From Betaproteobacteria bacterium (GTDB lineage: Bacteria > Pseudomonadota > Gammaproteobacteria > Burkholderiales > Burkholderiaceae_C), in assembly GCA_009927195.1 (NCBI GenBank), contig RFNL01000207.1, positions 1 to 13,002 of the forward strand: DNA of 13,002 bases. The letters run 5' to 3'. Both the position numbers and the translations under genes were made by a program. A model generated the notes under the pieces. That model was given only the letters and a program-made list of their open reading frames with translations. It did no database searches and was not told the DNA's origin. Shown one piece after another: positions 1 to 8,191 of this stretch. Position 1 is the stretch's first letter. Every line of letters starts with the position of its first letter.

Positions 1-833
1 GCCGCGATGCCTTTGGCGAGCGCAGCTACCTGTTGCAGGACGTGGAGAAGCTGCGGGTCATCAAGCGATTGCTGGACCAGGGACAGCGGCCTGGTCGCAT
101 TGTGGCCCTGCCCATCGAGGAGTTGCAGCGACTGAGCCAGGGCTTGGCCGGCGAGCGCATGCCTGGGGCGGGCGTGGCGCTGTTCGGCAGCGATGCGATT
201 GAACTGCGCGACTATCTGCAAATGATCAAAGACCACCGCTCCGAAGACCTGCGCCGTGCGCTCGGGCAAGCGGCCATCAACCTGGGGCTGACCCGCTTTG
301 TCACCGAGTTGGTGGCCCCGCTGAATGTGCGGGTGGGTGAAGCGTGGATGCGTGGGGAGCTCGAGGTGTTTGAGGAGCATCTCTACACCGAGTCGGTCAC
401 CGCCGTGATGCGCAACACCATCGCCAACGTGCCCGAACAAGGCGCGCACAGTTCCCCCAAGGTGCTGCTCACCACTTTTCCCCAAGAATCGCATGCCCTG
501 GGCCTGCTGATGGCGCAAAGCCTGATGGCGGTCGAAGGTTGTCGTTGTGTGTCTTTGGGCCCCCAAACCCCGATCCGCGATATTGCCTTGGCCGCTCAGG
601 CCCACCTGGTCGATGTGGTGGCCCTCAGCTGCAGTGTCAACATGAACCCCAACCACGTGGCCGATGGGCTGCAAGAGTTGCGCGCCATGCTGCCCGACTC
701 GGTGCGCATCTGGGCCGGTGGCGGCTCTACCGCACTGCGCCGGCGCGAGATCCCAGGGGTTTTGGCCTTGCCCCAACTCGACGACATCGCGCCGGCGGTG
801 CGCCAATGGCGCGCCGATCAAGCCGCGCGCTAA
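1..833 (+). CDS. MerR-family regulator with cobalamin-binding domain, CarH/LitR-like (5' end cut off)
   Basis: The first complete codon is at position 3 and the frame is open to the left edge, so the true start lies outside the window; the TTG at 33 is not the real start. The visible N-terminus is the end of a MerR winged helix (Y-L-x-x-D-V-x-x-L-R followed by KRLLDQG). A helical bundle follows, then a Rossmann-type B12 domain. Numbering residues from the codon at 33, the bundle carries W105-x9-E115-H116, the Wx9EH motif that caps the adenosyl group in CarH photoreceptors. The B12 domain shows E152-x-H154-x-x-G157, then exactly 41 residues to S199-x-S, then a GG at 229-230, which fits the base-off cobalamin signature with H154 as lower ligand. 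By family it should be a DNA-binding repressor that senses adenosylcobalamin and possibly light. Its targets are not visible. The stop is 28 bases before rfaE2, so the two may be co-transcribed. Confidence 0.88.
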   Translation, partial: RDAFGERSYLLQDVEKLRVIKRLLDQGQRPGRIVALPIEELQRLSQGLAGERMPGAGVALFGSDAIELRDYLQMIKDHRSEDLRRALGQAAINLGLTRFVTELVAPLNVRVGEAWMRGELEVFEEHLYTESVTAVMRNTIANVPEQGAHSSPKVLLTTFPQESHALGLLMAQSLMAVEGCRCVSLGPQTPIRDIALAAQAHLVDVVALSCSVNMNPNHVADGLQELRAMLPDSVRIWAGGGSTALRRREIPGVLALPQLDDIAPAVRQWRADQAAR

Positions 834-861
834 AGCCCGGCGCAATCCCCAAATCGCGGCC

Positions 862-1356
862 ATGCAAGCCCCCGATTTTTTGGCCAAATGCGTGGCACCC
901 GACCAGGCCGTTGCATCGGTCCAGGCCCTGCGCGCACGCGGCCCGGTTGTCTTTACCAATGGCGTGTTCGATGTGCTGCACCGTGGCCACGCCACCTACC
1001 TGGCCCAGGCCCGCAGCTTGGGGGGCAGCTTGCTCGTCGCGCTCAACAGCGATGCCTCTGCGCGCCGCTTGGGCAAGGGGCAGGACCGCCCCTTGAACCG
1101 CCTGGACGACCGCGCCGCTTTGATCGCTGCGCTGGCTTCGGTCGATCTGGTCACTTGGTTCGAGGAGGACACGCCGCTGCAACTCATTGAATCTTTGCGC
1201 CCGGACCTGTTGGTCAAGGGCGGCGACTACGACATGGCCACCTTGCCCGAGACCCACGCCATGGCCCGCTGGGGCGGCAAGGCCGTGGCGATGGCGTTTG
1301 TGTCAGGCTATTCCACCACCGCCTTGGTGCAGAAAATTCGGCAATACACCCAGTAA
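862..1356 (+). CDS. rfaE2: D-glycero-beta-D-manno-heptose 1-phosphate adenylyltransferase
   Basis: This 164-residue cytosolic enzyme transfers AMP from ATP to heptose 1-phosphate, giving ADP-heptose for the LPS inner core. It is the stand-alone nucleotidyltransferase (RfaE2/HldC) that corresponds to the C-terminal half of E. coli HldE. The cytidylyltransferase fold is clear: TNGVFD at 32-37 leads into the H40-x-G-H43 nucleotide-binding motif. L61-N-S-D64 and K72-G-Q-D-R-P follow, then the LVKGGDY block at 117-123, and a terminal GYSTT motif at 149-153. I chose ATG 862 because the frame upstream of it only overlaps the regulator and because 862 gives the normal family length. The ribosome site before it is weak. 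A sugar-kinase partner (RfaE1/HldA) is not in the window and would have to lie elsewhere. Confidence 0.93.
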   Translation: MQAPDFLAKCVAPDQAVASVQALRARGPVVFTNGVFDVLHRGHATYLAQARSLGGSLLVALNSDASARRLGKGQDRPLNRLDDRAALIAALASVDLVTWFEEDTPLQLIESLRPDLLVKGGDYDMATLPETHAMARWGGKAVAMAFVSGYSTTALVQKIRQYTQ

Positions 1357-1381
1357 CGGGGGGCGATGCCGGGTAACGCAT

Positions 1382-4141
1382 TCAGGCCCCGTGTGGCGGG
1401 GTTTTGAACACGCAATCCCATACCGCTTGAATGGCCAGGCGCTCGGCGGCCACGCCTTCGGGCGCGACTTGCGTGGGCGCCTCGTCCAGCCTTGCGCGGT
1501 GCTGTAAGCGGCGCAAACTGCGGTAAGCGCGCGCCGCACTTTGGCCCATACCCAGGGGCAATAGCCCCACAGCCTCGGCATGTTGCAGCAAAGCGATATT
1601 GCCCACATTGGCGCGCAGGCCAGGGTGGGCGTGGCCGTGCCCCAGCACCAGGTATTGCACCGCAAACTCGGCATCGACCATGCCGCCCGGGCTGTGCTTG
1701 ACATCGAACAAGCCATCGCGCGCGGGTCGCGCCTGGCGAAGTTTGTCGCGCATGGCCCGAATTTCTTGCGCCAGGGCCGATAGGTCGCGCGGGGCGCAAA
1801 TGACTTGCTCGCGCACCGCATCAAAGCGTGATTGAAAGTCGGCTTGGCCCACACAAAAGCGCGCGCGTGTCATGGCCTGGTGCTCCCAGGTCCATGCGGT
1901 ATTGCTGCCGCGTTGCGTTTGGTAGTTGGCAAACGACTCAAAGTCGCTGACCAGCAAACCCGAGTTGCCGTTGGGTCTGAGCGCGGTGTCGATTTCGTAC
2001 AAATCGCCTTCGGCGGTTTTCACCGTCAACCAATGGATGATTTTGCGCACGTATTGCGCATACACCTCGCCCGCTTGCTCGTGCGGATCGTCGTACACAA
2101 ACACAATGTCCAGGTCGCTGCCGTAGCCCAGCTCCTTGCCACCCAGTTTGCCGTAGGCCAAGATGGCAAATGCAGGGGCTTCGCGATGGCGATTTTTCAG
2201 GCGCTGCCACACCCAGTGCGCGGTCACCCGCAGCATCACATCGGCCAGGGCACTCAAGTCGTCGGCCACTTGCTCTACGCTCAATCGGCCTTCGACATCG
2301 CGGGCCAAGGTGCGAAAGGTCTCTGCATGGTGGGCGCGACGCAACAGGTTGAGCAAGTTTTCTTCATCGTCTTGGCCCACACTGACCAAGGCTTGCAACC
2401 GCTCTTGCAAATTGCGCTGCATCTCTTCGGGGTCAAAGCGCTCGAGCAGCAAAGCTGGGCCGGCCAATTCGTCAATCACGCCGGGGTGCAGCAACAAATA
2501 GCGGGCGGGCCAGCGGGCCGCACCAAGCAGCCGAAGCAGTTGCTGTTGCACATGGGGGCGCTCGATCAACAAGGCCAAGTAGCTTTCACGGCGCAGCAGC
2601 GGCTCGATCCAGTCGCACCAGCGCAGCGCCGCGTCGGGGGTGATGCTGCCCTCATTCAGCCATTGTTGGGTGCGCTTGATCAGCTTGACCAGGCGATGAC
2701 GGCCGTCTTCGCGCAAGGCGCGCACCCGGGGGTGATCGGGCCACTCGCGCACCCGCTGGGCCAGGGGCGCGGGCAAACATTCGGCCAGCGCCTCCAGGTC
2801 GACGGCTTGATCGATGTCGCTGGGCCGGGGCAGCGCGGGTTCGCTGGGGGCGGCTTTGTCAGGCGCGCCGTCTTGCCCCAGCAAGCGTTCAAACTCGCCC
2901 GCCACCACTGCACGGTGCTGGGCCAATTCAGCCAGTAGCGCATCGGTGCTGGCCAAGCCCATCGCCAGGGCCAGCCAGTGCAAGTCGGCCGCGTCGGTGG
3001 GCATCACATGGGTTTGCTGGTCGTCCAGGTATTGAATGCGGTGTTCCACCCGGCGCAAAAACACATAAGCCTGGGCCAAGGCCTGCGCGGTGGTTTCAGG
3101 CATGAGTTTGGCGCGCACCAATCGCTGCAGGGCTTGCAGTGTGGGCCGGGTGCGCAGCTCCGGAAAATGCCCACCGCGCACCACTTGCAGCAGCTGCACG
3201 GTGAACTCGATCTCACGGATGCCGCCGCGCCCCAGTTTGACATCATTGGCCCGCTCGGGCCGGCCCGTGCTGTGGCGCAGCGACTGGTCGCGGATTTGCT
3301 GGTGCAGGCCGCGCAAAGCTTCAAACACGCTGTAGTCGAGGTAGCGACGGTATACAAAGGGCTGCACGATGTCGCGCAAGGCAACCGCTTGGGCCAAATG
3401 GCTGCGCGGTGCCACCACCCGGCTTTTGAGCCAAGCAAAGCGCTCCCACTCACGCCCTTGAATCAAAAAATATTCCTCCAACGCGGCCAGCGAAATCGCA
3501 CTGGGGCCCGACAGGCCGTTGGGCCGCAGCGCCAAATCCATGCGAAACACAAAGCCATGCGCTTGCGTCTCGCCAATCAACGCATAGATGAGTTTGACCG
3601 CCTTGGCGAAGTAGGTCTGGCAATCAACTCGCCCTCGCCCATCGCTTCGGCCACGGGTTTCGCCGTCCTCTTCATACACATAAATCACATCGATGTCGCT
3701 CGACACATTGAGTTCGCGCGCACCCAACTTGCCCATGCCCACCACCCAAAACGGGCAGCGCGCGCCATCGGCCTTCAGGGGTGCCCCATGCAGGTCATCG
3801 AGTTGTGCAAATGCCAAGGCGCAGGCTTGCTCCAAGCTGAATTCGGCCAATTCGGTCATGGCCCGGGTGACCACCGACAAATCGGCCCCTTGCTCGGTGT
3901 CAAGCACCACCAAGCGTTCGATCACGCACTGGCGCAAGCAGCGCAATGCGTCGGACGCATCCAGCCCCGCCGTCTGGCGCAACCACTGGTAATAGCCTTG
4001 CATGGTGGCGGCCACAGGTGCGCCCGGGCCCAGTTGGGCCAGCCAGTCGCCATAGCGGCGGCGCAAGCGCTGCACCACGCGGCTGTGATCGGCCCGGGCT
4101 GTGGCCGCAGGGGATAATTCATTGTCCACCATCGAGCCCAT
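1382..4141 (-). CDS. glnE: Bifunctional glutamine synthetase adenylyltransferase/adenylyl-removing enzyme
   Basis: GlnE attaches AMP to, and removes it from, a tyrosine of glutamine synthetase under control of PII and glutamine, setting nitrogen assimilation. From ATG 4141 the protein is 919 residues, close to the usual family length. It has the expected two nucleotidyltransferase domains. The first, which by family removes AMP, has GMGKLGARELN from residue 135 with the metal-binding S-S-D149-I-D151. The second, which by family adds AMP, has YGKLGGKELGYGSDLD ending at D676 and D678. Each is followed by its helical glutamate-rich segment (GRGGIREIEF and SPGGMVDAEF). An in-frame extension reaches 4354 but runs antisense to the yhdP signal/membrane segment, so I rejected it. 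ATG 4141 has an AAAGAG ribosome-site-like hexamer six bases upstream; ATG 4132 is the alternative. It converges with rfaE2 and is divergent from yhdP with no spacer. Confidence 0.95.
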   Translation of the reverse strand: MGSMVDNELSPAATARADHSRVVQRLRRRYGDWLAQLGPGAPVAATMQGYYQWLRQTAGLDASDALRCLRQCVIERLVVLDTEQGADLSVVTRAMTELAEFSLEQACALAFAQLDDLHGAPLKADGARCPFWVVGMGKLGARELNVSSDIDVIYVYEEDGETRGRSDGRGRVDCQTYFAKAVKLIYALIGETQAHGFVFRMDLALRPNGLSGPSAISLAALEEYFLIQGREWERFAWLKSRVVAPRSHLAQAVALRDIVQPFVYRRYLDYSVFEALRGLHQQIRDQSLRHSTGRPERANDVKLGRGGIREIEFTVQLLQVVRGGHFPELRTRPTLQALQRLVRAKLMPETTAQALAQAYVFLRRVEHRIQYLDDQQTHVMPTDAADLHWLALAMGLASTDALLAELAQHRAVVAGEFERLLGQDGAPDKAAPSEPALPRPSDIDQAVDLEALAECLPAPLAQRVREWPDHPRVRALREDGRHRLVKLIKRTQQWLNEGSITPDAALRWCDWIEPLLRRESYLALLIERPHVQQQLLRLLGAARWPARYLLLHPGVIDELAGPALLLERFDPEEMQRNLQERLQALVSVGQDDEENLLNLLRRAHHAETFRTLARDVEGRLSVEQVADDLSALADVMLRVTAHWVWQRLKNRHREAPAFAILAYGKLGGKELGYGSDLDIVFVYDDPHEQAGEVYAQYVRKIIHWLTVKTAEGDLYEIDTALRPNGNSGLLVSDFESFANYQTQRGSNTAWTWEHQAMTRARFCVGQADFQSRFDAVREQVICAPRDLSALAQEIRAMRDKLRQARPARDGLFDVKHSPGGMVDAEFAVQYLVLGHGHAHPGLRANVGNIALLQHAEAVGLLPLGMGQSAARAYRSLRRLQHRARLDEAPTQVAPEGVAAERLAIQAVWDCVFKTPPHGA
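1384..1406 (+). terminator. Possible rho-independent terminator of rfaE2, inside the 3' end of glnE
   Basis: On the + strand CCCCG (1387-1391) pairs with CGGGG (1397-1401) across a five-base TGTGG loop, and TTTT follows directly at 1402-1405. The stem can extend by A-U and G-U pairs into the T run. It lies about 30 bases past the rfaE2 stop and within the last codons of convergent glnE, so the same bases both code and could end transcription. The short stem and short T run make it weak. Confidence 0.35.
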
Positions 4142-4802
4142 GACCGACTCTTTGCCCACCCAGCCCCGCAAGCCCCAGCCATTGCCAGTGATGACGCGCT
4201 GGGCCCATGGCTTGGCTTGGGCGCTGGTCTGTGCGGGTGTGGCCTTGCTGATGGTGTGGGGCTGCATCCATGGCCTGATTGTGCCGCGCATCGGCGAGTT
4301 GCGTCCTTGGATCGAGCGCCAAGCGACCCAAAAAATGGGGGTTAATCTGCGCATGGGGGCCTTGAGCGCTTATTCGCAGGGTTGGATACCGACCTTTGAA
4401 ATCCAGGACCTGCAAGTGCAAGACGCGCAAGACGCGCCAGCGCAACCGAGCTTGCGGGTGGCGCGAGTGGTCATGCAACTGTCACTGCGCTCGCTCACCA
4501 GCCTGTCGTTTGAGCAAGTCCACTTGGAGGGCCTGGCGCTTGAAGTGGCCCGCGATGCCCAAGGCCAGTGGCGCGTGGCCGGGCAAAGCCTGACCGCGTC
4601 AGGGCCCAGCGAGGCCTTGGACTGGTTTTTCTCGCAAGCCGAATTTCAGGTCAGCCAAGGGCGGGTGCGCTGGCGCGATGACGCCCGTCCCGGGCTTGAA
4701 CCCGTGTGGCTGGAAAACGTCACCGCAGTGCTGCGCAACCACCTCAACCACCACGACCTGCGCATCGATGCCACACCACCACTGGTTGGGGCGATCGCCT
4801 GA
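4140..4802 (+). CDS. yhdP: YhdP family AsmA-like lipid-transport protein, N-terminal fragment (frameshifted)
   Basis: This is the start of a large YhdP protein (DUF3971/AsmA-like), an inner-membrane-anchored periplasmic bridge thought to carry phospholipids to the outer membrane. After a short cytoplasmic stretch with basic residues comes one membrane helix at about residues 25-47, followed by IVPRIGELRPWIE and the start of the beta-rich periplasmic repeat region. The homologous reading stops making sense after D-A-T-P-P at 4767-4781. This frame then ends at TGA 4800-4802, while the family sequence continues in the -1 frame (G-W-G-D-R-L-S-L from 4784). One extra C between 4781 and 4784 would read D-A-T-P-P-P-G-W-G-D-R and join the two parts into one gene of about 1350 residues (4140-8191). 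I chose ATG 4140 because it gives a normal N-terminus; ATG-like starts upstream lie inside glnE. Confidence 0.8.
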   Translation: MTDSLPTQPRKPQPLPVMTRWAHGLAWALVCAGVALLMVWGCIHGLIVPRIGELRPWIERQATQKMGVNLRMGALSAYSQGWIPTFEIQDLQVQDAQDAPAQPSLRVARVVMQLSLRSLTSLSFEQVHLEGLALEVARDAQGQWRVAGQSLTASGPSEALDWFFSQAEFQVSQGRVRWRDDARPGLEPVWLENVTAVLRNHLNHHDLRIDATPPLVGAIA

Positions 4803-7800
4803 GCTTGCGGGCACAGTTTCGCCAACCTTTGCTGAGCCTGCACAACGGCCGTTGGCAGGAGTGGTCGGGTCAAGCCTATGTGAGCGCGCCACGCTTGGAT
4901 GCGTCATGGCTGAGAAACCCCGCTCAATTGGGCGGCGATGCCGACCCCTTGGTCGCTGGCGTGGGCGCGGTTGAGGCCTGGGTGGACATTGCGCCGATGC
5001 AAATCACGGCCATCACCGCTGACCTGGATTTTGCCAGCGTCGAGTTGCAAATGGGTGGCGGCCTCTCGCCTTTGGGCCTGCGCGATCTGCGCGGTCGCGT
5101 GGGTTACGAGCGCAGCGCCAAAGGCCAAGCACTTTTCAGCGACGACTTGCAATTTGTCACGGCCGAGGGCGAGCACTGGCCGGGTGGCGCGGTGCGCTTG
5201 GATTGGCAAGGCGAGACCCCCGGTCAAGGCGCGTTGGAGGTGAGCGCCGAGCGCTTGGACCTCAGCGCCCTGACCCGCATCGGCCAGCGTTTGCCGCTGC
5301 CACAGGCCTTGCGCGAGGCCTTGAGCGCCCACCAACCGCAGGGCCAACTCGAGCGGCTCAAGGCCCAATGGCAAGACTCGACCCGTGGCGCGCTCTACAG
5401 CGCCAAAGGGCATTGGAAACAAGCCCAACTCAAGCCCGCCTTGGTGGCCAACCGCTGGCCCGTGCCAGGCTGGCAAGGGGCAGACATTGACTTCGACTTT
5501 GACCAGGCCAAAGGCCGCGCCCAGTTGCGCATGGCTGCGGGCTGGATCGAGGGCGCGCTGGGTCTGAGCGAACCACGCTTGGTCATCGACAAGGGTCAGG
5601 CCGATGTGGAGTGGCAACGCAATGCGACGGGGTTTGACCTCAAGTTCAAAGACGTGCAACTGCGCAATGCCGATGGCGCGGCCGAGGCCAGCGGCAGTTG
5701 GAGCGCGGCCAAAGGCGACCAGCCTTGGCCGGGCGTGCTCGACCTCAAGGCCAAGATTTTGCGCATCGAAGCCCGCCAACTGCACCGCTACCTGCCCGTC
5801 GCCATTGATGCGGGTGTGCGCGACTACCTGCGCTTGGCCTTGCTGCGTGGCCAAGGCTTGCAAGCGGATGTGCGCATCAAGGGCGACTTGAATCACTTTC
5901 CCTTCCGCCAAAAAGAGCAGGGTGAGTTTCACATGCGTGGCCAAATCAAAGACCTGGGCTACGCCTATGTGCCCCCGAGCGCCACCGCAGCCGCGGCCAC
6001 GCGCGTTGCAGCGCTGGCCAACGAATGGCCGGCGCTCAATTCGGTGAACGGTGAAATCATCATTGAGCGGGCTGGCTTGCTGATCAAAAACGCCAAAGCG
6101 CGCATGGCCTTGGCGCCCAATTTGGGGTGGCAAAACGTGCAGGTCCAAATTGCCGACATGGGCTTTGCGCCCCAGGTCGAGCTCAGTGCCGACGGCCGCG
6201 CCCCCCTGGGCGAATGGTTGGGCCTGCTCACCCGCAGCCCGCTGAACGCGCTGACCGGCCAATTGTTGGAGCAGGCCCAAGGCAGTGGCTTGGCCGATTT
6301 GCGCATGTCGTTGGTGCTGCCCTTGGCCGCACTCGACAAGGTGCGCTTGCAAGGGCGCTTGAGCCTGCCAGGCAACGAGCTCCAATGGTCACCCATCACA
6401 CCGGCTTTGTCTCGCTTGCGCGCGCAGGTGCAGTTCACCGAAAGCACCCTCAACGTGGCCGATGCACAGGCGCGCTTGTGGGGGGGCGACACCCGCTTGG
6501 ACCTGCGCTACAACGCACGCGCCGCGGACAACGAGTCACCCTTGGGCTTGCAGTTGCAAGGCGCCATCACCGCCGAGGGCTTGCGCGCCGCGCGCGACCT
6601 GCCAGGGCTGGCACGGCTGGCGCCTTTTTTGCGCGGGCGCAGCAACTACAGTTTCAACCTGGGTTGGCGCCAAGGCCAGCCCGAGTGGGTGCTGAGCAGC
6701 AATTTGCAAGGGCTGGAGATCGCCTTGCCCGCGCCCTTGGGCAAAACCGCCGAAGCCCTCTCACCCCTGCGGGTGGAGCAGCGCATGGGTCGTGATGCGC
6801 GCCGCGACAGCTTGCTCGCCAGCTTGGGGCAGGCGATCAACCTGCGTTATGAGCGCGACACCAGCGGCCCCAACCCGCGGGTGTTGCGCGGGGCCATCGC
6901 ACTTGGCCAGGCCGCCAGCGAGCCCTTGCCGTGGCCCGACCAAGGTGTGTTGCTCAAACTGACTTGGCCGCAAATCGACCTCGATCGCTGGCAGTCGGTG
7001 TTGGACAACGAGGCCTTGGCCGGTTTGGGTGGGCTGTCCTCCACCGCCCCGAGGACCGATGGATGGGATGCCTACTGGCCCAATGCCGCGGTGGTGCAGT
7101 CTGAAAAAATTACCCTGGATCGGCGTGAAATACACCAGTTGCACCTCGGCGGCACGCGCCAAGGGGGTTTGTGGCGGGTCAATTTGCATGCCGAAGAACT
7201 CGAGGGCTATCTCGAGTACCGCCCTGTTGTGGCCAATGCGCCGGCACGCTTGTACCTGCGTTTGTCGCGCATGGACGTGCCACCCAGCGCGGTGAGCGAC
7301 ATTGAAAACCTGATGTTCGAGCAACCCAAAAGCCTGCCCGCGCTGGACATCGTGGTCAACGAGTTGCAACTGCGCGGCAAGAAACTGGGCCGTGCTGAAG
7401 TGGAAGCGATCAACTTGCCCGCTGGCCCACGCGCGATTGGCGAGTGGCGGCTCAACCGGCTCAACCTGAGTGTGCCTGAGGCCCAGCTCAACGCCAGCGG
7501 CAATTGGCTGGCCGTGCCCGGACAAACCCGCCGGCGCACCCAGCTCAAGTTCAGTTTGGAGGTGGCCGATGCGGGCGAATTTTTGGCCCGCATGGGCACC
7601 CCCGGCGCGGTGCGCGGTGGCAAGGGTCGCCTGGAGGGCCAGGTGGGTTGGCAGGGTTCGCCCATGACCATTGACTACCCCAGCATGGGCGGGCAATTCA
7701 GCGTCAACATTGAGCGCGGTCAGTTTCTCAAATCCGACCCGGGCGCGGCCCGTTTGCTCGGTGTGCTCAGCTTGCAATCGCTGCCACGGCGCTTGACGCT

Positions 7801-8191
7801 GGACTTTCGCGATGTGTTCAGCGAAGGCTTTGCGTTTGACTTTTTCCGCGGCGATGTGCAAATCGATCAAGGCGTGGCTTTCACCAACAACTTGCAAATG
7901 AAAGGGGTGGCCGCTGCGGTGTTGATGGAGGGGCGCGCAGACATCCAGCACGAGACCCAAGACATCAAGGTGGTGGTGGTGCCCGAGATCAATGCCGGCA
8001 CCGCATCTTTGGTCTATGGGGTCATCAACCCCTTGGCGGGTTTGACCAGTTTTCTGGCCCAGCTGGTTTTGCGTCAACCGCTGATCGATGTCAATACCCG
8101 CACCTTCCGGGTGGACGGCAGCTGGGCCGATCCCAAGGTCAGCCCCATGAGCGCCAGCGAGGGTGAGCCCAGGAAAGGCGGCAAGCCGTGA
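4706..8191 (+). CDS. yhdP: YhdP family AsmA-like lipid-transport protein, main C-terminal part (frameshifted)
   Basis: This carries about 1,136 residues of genuine YhdP sequence. The frame is open from a GTG at 4706, but homologous coding begins only near 4781; the bases before that belong to the N-terminal fragment in another frame. The chain is a long run of alternating polar and hydrophobic beta strands with few cysteines, as expected for the lipid-conducting groove of AsmA/TamB-type proteins. The last part contains the AsmA-like C-terminal block (GQFLKSDPGAARLLGVLSLQ) and the family end segment with VVPEINAGTASL, VYGVINPLAGL and a final FRVDGSW-type strand. The joined gene would be about 1350 residues, somewhat longer than E. 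coli YhdP (1266). Its TGA overlaps the next start in GTGA (8188-8191), so translation is probably coupled to the amidase gene. With the frameshift as written no membrane-anchored full protein would be made. Confidence 0.88.
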   Translation: MAGKRHRSAAQPPQPPRPAHRCHTTTGWGDRLSLRAQFRQPLLSLHNGRWQEWSGQAYVSAPRLDASWLRNPAQLGGDADPLVAGVGAVEAWVDIAPMQITAITADLDFASVELQMGGGLSPLGLRDLRGRVGYERSAKGQALFSDDLQFVTAEGEHWPGGAVRLDWQGETPGQGALEVSAERLDLSALTRIGQRLPLPQALREALSAHQPQGQLERLKAQWQDSTRGALYSAKGHWKQAQLKPALVANRWPVPGWQGADIDFDFDQAKGRAQLRMAAGWIEGALGLSEPRLVIDKGQADVEWQRNATGFDLKFKDVQLRNADGAAEASGSWSAAKGDQPWPGVLDLKAKILRIEARQLHRYLPVAIDAGVRDYLRLALLRGQGLQADVRIKGDLNHFPFRQKEQGEFHMRGQIKDLGYAYVPPSATAAAATRVAALANEWPALNSVNGEIIIERAGLLIKNAKARMALAPNLGWQNVQVQIADMGFAPQVELSADGRAPLGEWLGLLTRSPLNALTGQLLEQAQGSGLADLRMSLVLPLAALDKVRLQGRLSLPGNELQWSPITPALSRLRAQVQFTESTLNVADAQARLWGGDTRLDLRYNARAADNESPLGLQLQGAITAEGLRAARDLPGLARLAPFLRGRSNYSFNLGWRQGQPEWVLSSNLQGLEIALPAPLGKTAEALSPLRVEQRMGRDARRDSLLASLGQAINLRYERDTSGPNPRVLRGAIALGQAASEPLPWPDQGVLLKLTWPQIDLDRWQSVLDNEALAGLGGLSSTAPRTDGWDAYWPNAAVVQSEKITLDRREIHQLHLGGTRQGGLWRVNLHAEELEGYLEYRPVVANAPARLYLRLSRMDVPPSAVSDIENLMFEQPKSLPALDIVVNELQLRGKKLGRAEVEAINLPAGPRAIGEWRLNRLNLSVPEAQLNASGNWLAVPGQTRRRTQLKFSLEVADAGEFLARMGTPGAVRGGKGRLEGQVGWQGSPMTIDYPSMGGQFSVNIERGQFLKSDPGAARLLGVLSLQSLPRRLTLDFRDVFSEGFAFDFFRGDVQIDQGVAFTNNLQMKGVAAAVLMEGRADIQHETQDIKVVVVPEINAGTASLVYGVINPLAGLTSFLAQLVLRQPLIDVNTRTFRVDGSWADPKVSPMSASEGEPRKGGKP
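4773..4790 (+). other. Frameshift site in yhdP (one base missing)
   Basis: The upstream frame reads Asp-Ala-Thr-Pro-Pro up to 4781, and the downstream frame reads Gly-Trp-Gly-Asp-Arg from 4784. The leftover CT between them needs one more base to form a codon; a C gives Pro. The site is a CCA/ACC repeat, not a recognisable slippery heptamer for programmed -1 frameshifting. Confidence 0.8.
8171..8178 (+). promoter_or_regulatory. Ribosome-binding site of the amidase gene
   Basis: AGGAAAGG lies nine bases before GTG 8188, inside the last codons of yhdP. It supports the GTG start that overlaps the yhdP stop. Confidence 0.6.

Noticed and set aside
664..861. Upstream extension of rfaE2 to 664
   Set aside because: It overlaps the end of the cobalamin regulator in another frame and adds no family sequence.
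2978..4117. Long + strand open frame of 379 residues opposite glnE
   Set aside because: It mirrors conserved GlnE nucleotidyltransferase sequence and shows no domain of its own.
4113..4118. GATAAT as a -10 box for yhdP
   Set aside because: A good -10 match, but no -35-like hexamer at 15-19 bases upstream and no TG extension, so a promoter cannot be supported.
4142..4354. N-terminal extension of glnE by 71 residues to 4354
   Set aside because: It is antisense to the yhdP start and membrane helix, lacks any GlnE-like sequence and would exceed the usual family length; ATG 4141 fits better.
4904..6385. Long - strand open frame of 493 residues opposite yhdP
   Set aside because: It is a GC-rich antisense shadow: the composition is Gln/Ala/His-rich with no motif, and the + strand carries clear YhdP sequence.
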